In this document: positions 60,254 to 64,000 of the stretch, piece after piece
Numbering within the stretch: the first letter of the stretch is position 1
How the letters are laid out: the number at the start of each line of letters is the position of its first letter
From: Streptomyces luteogriseus
Lineage (GTDB): Bacteria > Actinomycetota > Actinomycetes > Streptomycetales > Streptomycetaceae
Assembly (NCBI RefSeq): GCF_014205055.1
Contig: NZ_JACHMS010000001.1
Coordinates: forward strand, 744,001 to 808,000
DNA length: 64,000 nt
Direction: 5' to 3'
Made by a program: the position numbers and the translations under genes
The notes under the pieces: model-generated
The model's input: only the letters and a program-made list of their open reading frames with translations
Database searches by the model: none
What the model was told of the DNA's origin: nothing

Positions 60254-60958
60254 GTGGACGACGAGACAGCCCCGCAGAAGGGCACCGTGACGCAGCGCGC
60301 CATCGAGCGGATCAAGGCGATGATCGGCGAGGGCCGGCTGGAGCCGGGCCAGCGGCTGCCCACCGAGCGCGATCTGGCCGTCCAGCTCGGCATCTCCCGC
60401 AGCTCGATGCGGGAGGCGATCCGCGCGCTCACGGTGCTGGGCGTCCTGGAGGCCCGGCACGGCTCGGGCATCTACGTCACGCAGCTGGAGGCCGGCGACC
60501 TGCTGGAGACCTTCGGTGTCGTCGCGGACCTGTCGCGCGGCCCGCAGCTGGTGGAGCTGCTGGAGATCCGGCGGATCCTGGAGTCGACGGCGACGGCCCT
60601 GGCCGCCGCCCGGATCACTTCCGATCAGCTCGCCGAGGTGGAGAAACACCTGGCGGCGATGAACGCCACGGACGATCCGGAGGAGATCCTCGCCCACGAC
60701 CTGGCCTTCCACCGGGAGATCGCGGCGGCCGCGGGCAACGAGACGATGGCCGCGATCCTGGAGGGCCTGTCGTCGCGGACGTTCCGCGCCCGTGTCTGGC
60801 GCGGCTACCAGGAGGAGGGCGCCTTCGCCCGCACCCGCCGCGAGCACGCGGCGATCCACCGCGCCCTGGCGGCCCGTGACCCGGAGGCGGCCCGCGCGGC
60901 GGCTGCCGCGCACGTGGGCGAGGTGGAGCAGTGGCTGCGCGCGCAGCTCGGGCCCTGA
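60254..60958 (+). CDS. FadR family GntR regulator of the fucose operon
   Basis: A 234-residue regulator. The winged helix is AIERIKAMIGEGRLEPGQRL, PTERDLAVQLGISRSSMREA and VLEARHGSGIYV. The FCD ligand domain has LEIRRILESTATALAAARIT, DLAFHREIAAAAGNETM and REHAAIHRALAARDPEAARA, including the metal-binding Asp/His positions. FCD proteins often bind sugar acids or lactones, so L-fuconate or ketodeoxyfuconate are candidate inducers. The GTG follows GGAGGAGTGGC. It is divergent from the operon. Confidence 0.9.
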   Translation: MDDETAPQKGTVTQRAIERIKAMIGEGRLEPGQRLPTERDLAVQLGISRSSMREAIRALTVLGVLEARHGSGIYVTQLEAGDLLETFGVVADLSRGPQLVELLEIRRILESTATALAAARITSDQLAEVEKHLAAMNATDDPEEILAHDLAFHREIAAAAGNETMAAILEGLSSRTFRARVWRGYQEEGAFARTRREHAAIHRALAARDPEAARAAAAAHVGEVEQWLRAQLGP

Positions 60959-60986
60959 GACGGTCCCAGGGCCCGGTGTTCCGCGG

Positions 60987-61460
60987 CTACTTGAACTGAC
61001 CGGCCTGATAGTCGCCCGCCGGCTGCTCCAGCATGACGTTCAGCCGGTTCGCGGTGTTCATGAAGGCGATCAGGGTCACCAGCGCCATGAGCTCTTCCTC
61101 GTCGTAGTGCTTGGCGGCCCGCTCCCACACCTCGTCCGGCACGCCACCGGCGCCGTCCGCGATCCGGGTCCCCTGCTCGGCCAGCTCCAGCGCGGCACGC
61201 TCGGCGTCGGTGAAGACCGTCGCCTCCCGCCATGCCGCGACCAGATGGAGCCGCACGGCGCTCTCGCCCGCGGCGGTGGCCTCCTTGGTGTGCATGTCGA
61301 TGCAGACCGCGCAGCCATTGATCTGGCTCACCCGCAGCGAGACCAGTTCCCGGGTGGCGGCCGACAGCGGTGACTCCGCCACCAGCCGCCCCACGGAGGT
61401 GAACTGCTTGACGAGCTTGCTCGCGGTCGGGCTGCCGAAGATGTCCAGTCGTGCGCTCAT
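60987..61460 (-). CDS. Carboxymuconolactone decarboxylase/AhpD-like protein
   Basis: A 157-residue alpha-helical protein of the CMD/AhpD family. The redox motif is INGCAVCIDMHTKEATAAGE (Cys-x2-Cys-x3-His) near residue 48, with ELVSLRVSQ before it and LVTLIAFMNTANRLNV near the end. It probably acts as an alkylhydroperoxidase. The ATG starts MSARLDIFG. It is convergent with the GntR gene and divergent from the LacI gene. Confidence 0.87.
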   Translation of the reverse strand: MSARLDIFGSPTASKLVKQFTSVGRLVAESPLSAATRELVSLRVSQINGCAVCIDMHTKEATAAGESAVRLHLVAAWREATVFTDAERAALELAEQGTRIADGAGGVPDEVWERAAKHYDEEELMALVTLIAFMNTANRLNVMLEQPAGDYQAGQFK

Positions 61461-61651
61461 GGTGAGCTCCTCTGCCGTTGTCGGTGCGTACACCCCTATG
61501 AGGCAGCGGCTCCTCACCATGTGACATGGACGGATGTGACCTGCGTCTCCCCCCCCGCCCGCTAGGCGCGTGCAGCCGGAGCGTCACCAGCTCGAACGGG
61601 CGCAGCCGCAGCGCGATCCGCCCGTCCGCGCCAGTCGAATGGAGAGCACGC

Positions 61652-62738
61652 GTGACGGGAAAGCGCTCACCGACGCGGCGGCCGACGATGAAGGACACCG
61701 CCCGGCGGGCCGGGGTGTCCGAGAGCGCGGTGTCCTTCGCGCTCAACGGAAGGCCCGGGGTCTCGGAGGTGACCCGGGAACGGGTGCGCCGGGGCGCCGA
61801 ACAGCTGGGCTGGCGGCCCAGCACGGCGGCCCGCGCACTGTCCGGGGAGGGCGCGGCGACGGTCGGTTTCGTGCTGGCGCGTCCGGCGGGCACGCTGGGC
61901 GTGGACTCGTTCTTCCTCCAACTGGTCTCGGGCATCCAGGAAGTGCCGGCCGAGCGTCACCTCGGGCTGCTGTTCCAGATCGCCGAGGACATCGACGACG
62001 AGTGCGCGGTGTACCGGAGGTGGTGGGCCGAGTACCGGGTCGACGGGGTGCTGGTGGTCGACCCGCGCACGGACGACCCCCGGCCCGGCCTTCTGGACGA
62101 GCTCGGCCTGCCCGCCGTGGTGATCGGGGGCGAGCCGGACGAGCGGCATCCGGGTCTGTCGACGGTGTGGGCGGACGACGCGGGTGCCATGGCGGCGGTG
62201 GTGGACGGGCTGTACGCGCTCGGCCATCGCCGGATCGCGCACATCGCGGGGCTCCCCGGGCTGGCCCACACCGAGCGCCGGATCCGCACCCTGCGGGCCG
62301 AGGCGGAGCGGCGCGGCCTGTCCGAGGTGCAGTCGGTGCCGACCGACTACTCGGACGAGGCGGGCGCGGCCGTCACGCGCCGGGTGCTGGACGGTCCCGG
62401 TGCCCCGACGGCCCTGATCTACGACAACGACGTGATGGCCGTCGCCGGGGTCGCCGCCGCGACCGAGATGGGGTTCGCCGTGCCTGCGGACGTGTCGGTG
62501 GTGGCCTGGGAGGACTCCGCCCTGTGCCGCCTGGTCAAGCCGTGGCTGTCCGCACTGTCCCGGGACAGCGTGGAGTTCGGCCGCACGGCGGCGCGGGAAC
62601 TGACCGCCCTGCTGGACGGCGGCCCGGACGGTGCGGGTGCCGGTGCCGACGCTGATCGAGCGGGACAGCACGGGGCCGGCGCGAGGCACCGCCCAGGCCG
62701 GGCCTTCCGTCCCGTACCCGGCGGGGCCACACTGGACC
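61652..62738 (+). pseudogene. LacI family regulator with probable 3' frameshift
   Basis: A LacI regulator: helix-turn-helix MKDTARRAGVSESAVSFALN and GRPGVSEVTRERVRRGAEQL, then the sugar-binding domain to about residue 325 (FGRTAARELTALLDGGPDG). There the frame turns into an Ala/Gly/Asp run, while the next frame reads RVPVPTLIERDSTGPAR, the typical LacI ending. A shift by one base near 62628 therefore separates the normal C-terminus. In the shifted reading there is no stop before the hydrolase gene, so the open frame runs into it. Start GTG has GGAGAG upstream. The end given is approximate. Confidence 0.75.
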
Positions 62739-62740
62739 GT

Positions 62741-63781
62741 ATGCGGCTTCGGGGCACCGCCTGCGCGGCCGCCGGACTGCTGCTGGCCGTCGCGACGGGC
62801 TGCACCGGCGGTGCGGAGGACGCCGCGCCCGAGACGTCCCCGGTGCCGGCCCGGGCCACCGGCGAGAGGCCCCCCGGTGAGAGCCCCCGCACCGCGCCCT
62901 CCCCCACTCCGGCCGACCCCGTCTCCCTCCAGGCCCTGATGCGGCGCGAGCACACCGGCTCCGGCCTGCGTGTCGGCGAGGTGCTCGACCGCACCTCCGC
63001 CTACACCCGCCACGCCGTCACCTACGAGGCGAACGGCCTGACGATCTCGGGGATCATGAACATCCCGGAGGGCGAGGGGCCGTTCCCGGCGGTGGTGCTG
63101 GCGCACGGCCACATCGATCCGGACGTCTACTTCAGCGGCCAGGGCATGCCCCGTGAGCAGGACCGTCTGGCCCGCCACGGCTATGTCGTCCTGCACACCG
63201 ACTACCGCAACCACGCCCGCTCCGACAAGGACCCGGACAACGACGTGAACCTGCGCCTCGGCTACACCGAGGACGTCATCGGCGCCGCCCTGGCCCTGCG
63301 CGACTCCGGGCGCCCCGAGATCGACGGCGACCGCATCGGGCTGTTCGGGCGGTCGATGGGCGGCGGGGTCCTGTACAACACGCTGGTCGTGGCGCCCGGT
63401 CTGTTCGACGCGGCGGTCGCGTACGCCCCGGTCAGCGCTCGGCCGGAGGAGAACATCGACCACTTCCAGCGGCCGAACGGCGACCCCGTCGTCACCGAGA
63501 TCGAGGAGAGGCACGGAACGCCCGAGGAGAACCCGGGGTTCTGGCGCGGAGTCACGCCGCTCAGCCACGTGGACCGCGTCACCGAACCCCTGCTGATCCA
63601 GCACGGCTCCGCGGACGACACCTGCCCGCCGCGCTGGTCTCGGGAGGCCGCGGCAGCTTTCGAGAAGGCGGGCAAGGACGTCGAGCTGCGCACCGTCCCC
63701 GGCGAGGGACACACCTTCGGGCCGAAGTGGGCGGCCTCGATGGACGTCACCGAGGCCTTCCTATCGCGGCATCTGCGCTGA
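62741..63781 (+). CDS. Alpha/beta hydrolase lipoprotein (dienelactone hydrolase/S9-like)
   Basis: A 346-residue exported hydrolase: signal with a lipobox (LLLAVATGCTGG), a Pro/Thr-rich linker, then an alpha/beta-hydrolase domain. VVLAHGHIDPD forms the oxyanion side, GLFGRSMGGGVLYN the nucleophile elbow (Ser in GRSMGG), DDTCPPRWS the acid and GEGHTFGP the catalytic His. The substrate is unknown. It shares its frame with the upstream LacI gene, so automatic annotation may fuse the two. The signal peptide starting at the ATG shows it is a separate protein. Confidence 0.87.
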   Translation: MRLRGTACAAAGLLLAVATGCTGGAEDAAPETSPVPARATGERPPGESPRTAPSPTPADPVSLQALMRREHTGSGLRVGEVLDRTSAYTRHAVTYEANGLTISGIMNIPEGEGPFPAVVLAHGHIDPDVYFSGQGMPREQDRLARHGYVVLHTDYRNHARSDKDPDNDVNLRLGYTEDVIGAALALRDSGRPEIDGDRIGLFGRSMGGGVLYNTLVVAPGLFDAAVAYAPVSARPEENIDHFQRPNGDPVVTEIEERHGTPEENPGFWRGVTPLSHVDRVTEPLLIQHGSADDTCPPRWSREAAAAFEKAGKDVELRTVPGEGHTFGPKWAASMDVTEAFLSRHLR

Positions 63782-63901
63782 GCCCGCGCAGGGGTGAGGC
63801 GGGGAAACGGTCGGCGATCTCGACGCACGGTCCCCACCCGGTGCACAGTTCTCCCTACGTACTCGTCAGTAAGTCCGCCCTCTCCCCTCCGAGGAGCCGC
63901 T

Positions 63902-64000
63902 GTGACCACCTGGGCCGGCCGCACCGCCGCCGAGATATCCGCCGCCGTACGCGAGAAGCGGGTCACGCCCCGCGAGGTGGTCGCCGAGCACCTCGCCCGG
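63902..64000 (+). CDS. Amidase family protein (partial, N-terminus)
   Basis: Only the first 33 codons are present. The start VTTWAGRTAAEISAAVREKR, followed by VTPREVVAEHLAR, is the N-terminal helix pair of amidase-signature (GatA/AtzF-like) enzymes. The GTG has CGAGGAG upstream. The catalytic Ser-cisSer-Lys part lies outside the window, so the assignment rests on this short stretch. Confidence 0.6.
   Translation, partial: MTTWAGRTAAEISAAVREKRVTPREVVAEHLAR

Noticed and set aside
61526..63781. A genuine LacI-hydrolase fusion protein
   Set aside because: The hydrolase part begins with an intact lipoprotein signal, and the usual LacI ending is found in the next frame. Two genes with a frameshift explain the data better.

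Overview
The window is high-GC actinobacterial DNA and almost certainly comes from a Streptomyces chromosome. Genes are dense, GTG starts are frequent, and start and stop codons often overlap by four bases (ATGA or GTGA). It carries an ergothioneine cluster, a gas-vesicle cluster of the actinobacterial type, an RmdA-like c-di-GMP protein and a LysX-type fused lysyl-tRNA synthetase. From memory, unchecked, the gene order resembles the SCO0909-SCO0950 region of S. coelicolor (egt, UvrA-like, ols, sdh, rmdA, a PF03640 lipoprotein, sigma factor, Fpg). Several blocks look inserted into that backbone.

Layout. 0-6.2 kb: a partial PARG-like gene, egtABCD, dodecin and a HAD phosphatase. 6.2-10.6 kb: a segment bounded by 24-bp inverted repeats. 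It holds the two ends of a broken IS701-type transposase, a GntR/ABC-transporter operon between them, and a PemK/MazF-like gene. 10.9-19.0 kb: a DUF485/sodium-solute symporter pair, a cysteine-free bL32 behind a likely Zur box, a nucleotidyltransferase, a flavin oxidoreductase, a short UvrA-like protein and olsBA for ornithine lipids. 19.3-22.9 kb: gas vesicles (gvpO-A-F-G-J-L-S-K). 22.9-28.7 kb: succinate dehydrogenase sdhCAB with a divergent LysR regulator, then a peroxiredoxin-like gene with a divergent TetR regulator.

28.7-38.0 kb is a signalling and surface region. It has RmdA translationally coupled to a SAM methyltransferase, a two-module PF03640 lipoprotein and a proline-rich secreted protein. 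It also has a DUF4239 membrane protein, two paralogous membrane-anchored Ig-like proteins, a class F sortase and a polysaccharide deacetylase. 38.1-52.3 kb holds lysX, a universal stress protein, a CapA-like lipoprotein, an ECF-like sigma factor and its anti-sigma factor separated by an orphan gene, and an internally deleted PP2C phosphatase. An Fpg/Nei glycosylase, a PAS-GAF-PP2C-HATPase sensor phosphatase, a DUF6777-type lipoprotein and a lipase maturation factor-like protein complete that block.

52.2-61.0 kb is a catabolic island for L-fucose or a close relative. It has a ribose-type ABC importer and the mutarotase, dehydrogenase, lactonase, dehydratase and ketodeoxyfuconate dehydrogenase of the non-phosphorylating route. 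A divergent FadR-type GntR regulator probably controls it. The right end has an AhpD-like protein, a LacI regulator with a probable 3' frameshift, a secreted alpha/beta hydrolase and the start of an amidase.

The observations most worth following are the IR-bounded composite element, the Ig-like paralog/sortase locus with a shared upstream motif, the degenerate PP2C beside the sigma/anti-sigma pair, and the LacI frameshift. I saw no tRNA, rRNA, CRISPR array or replication origin.
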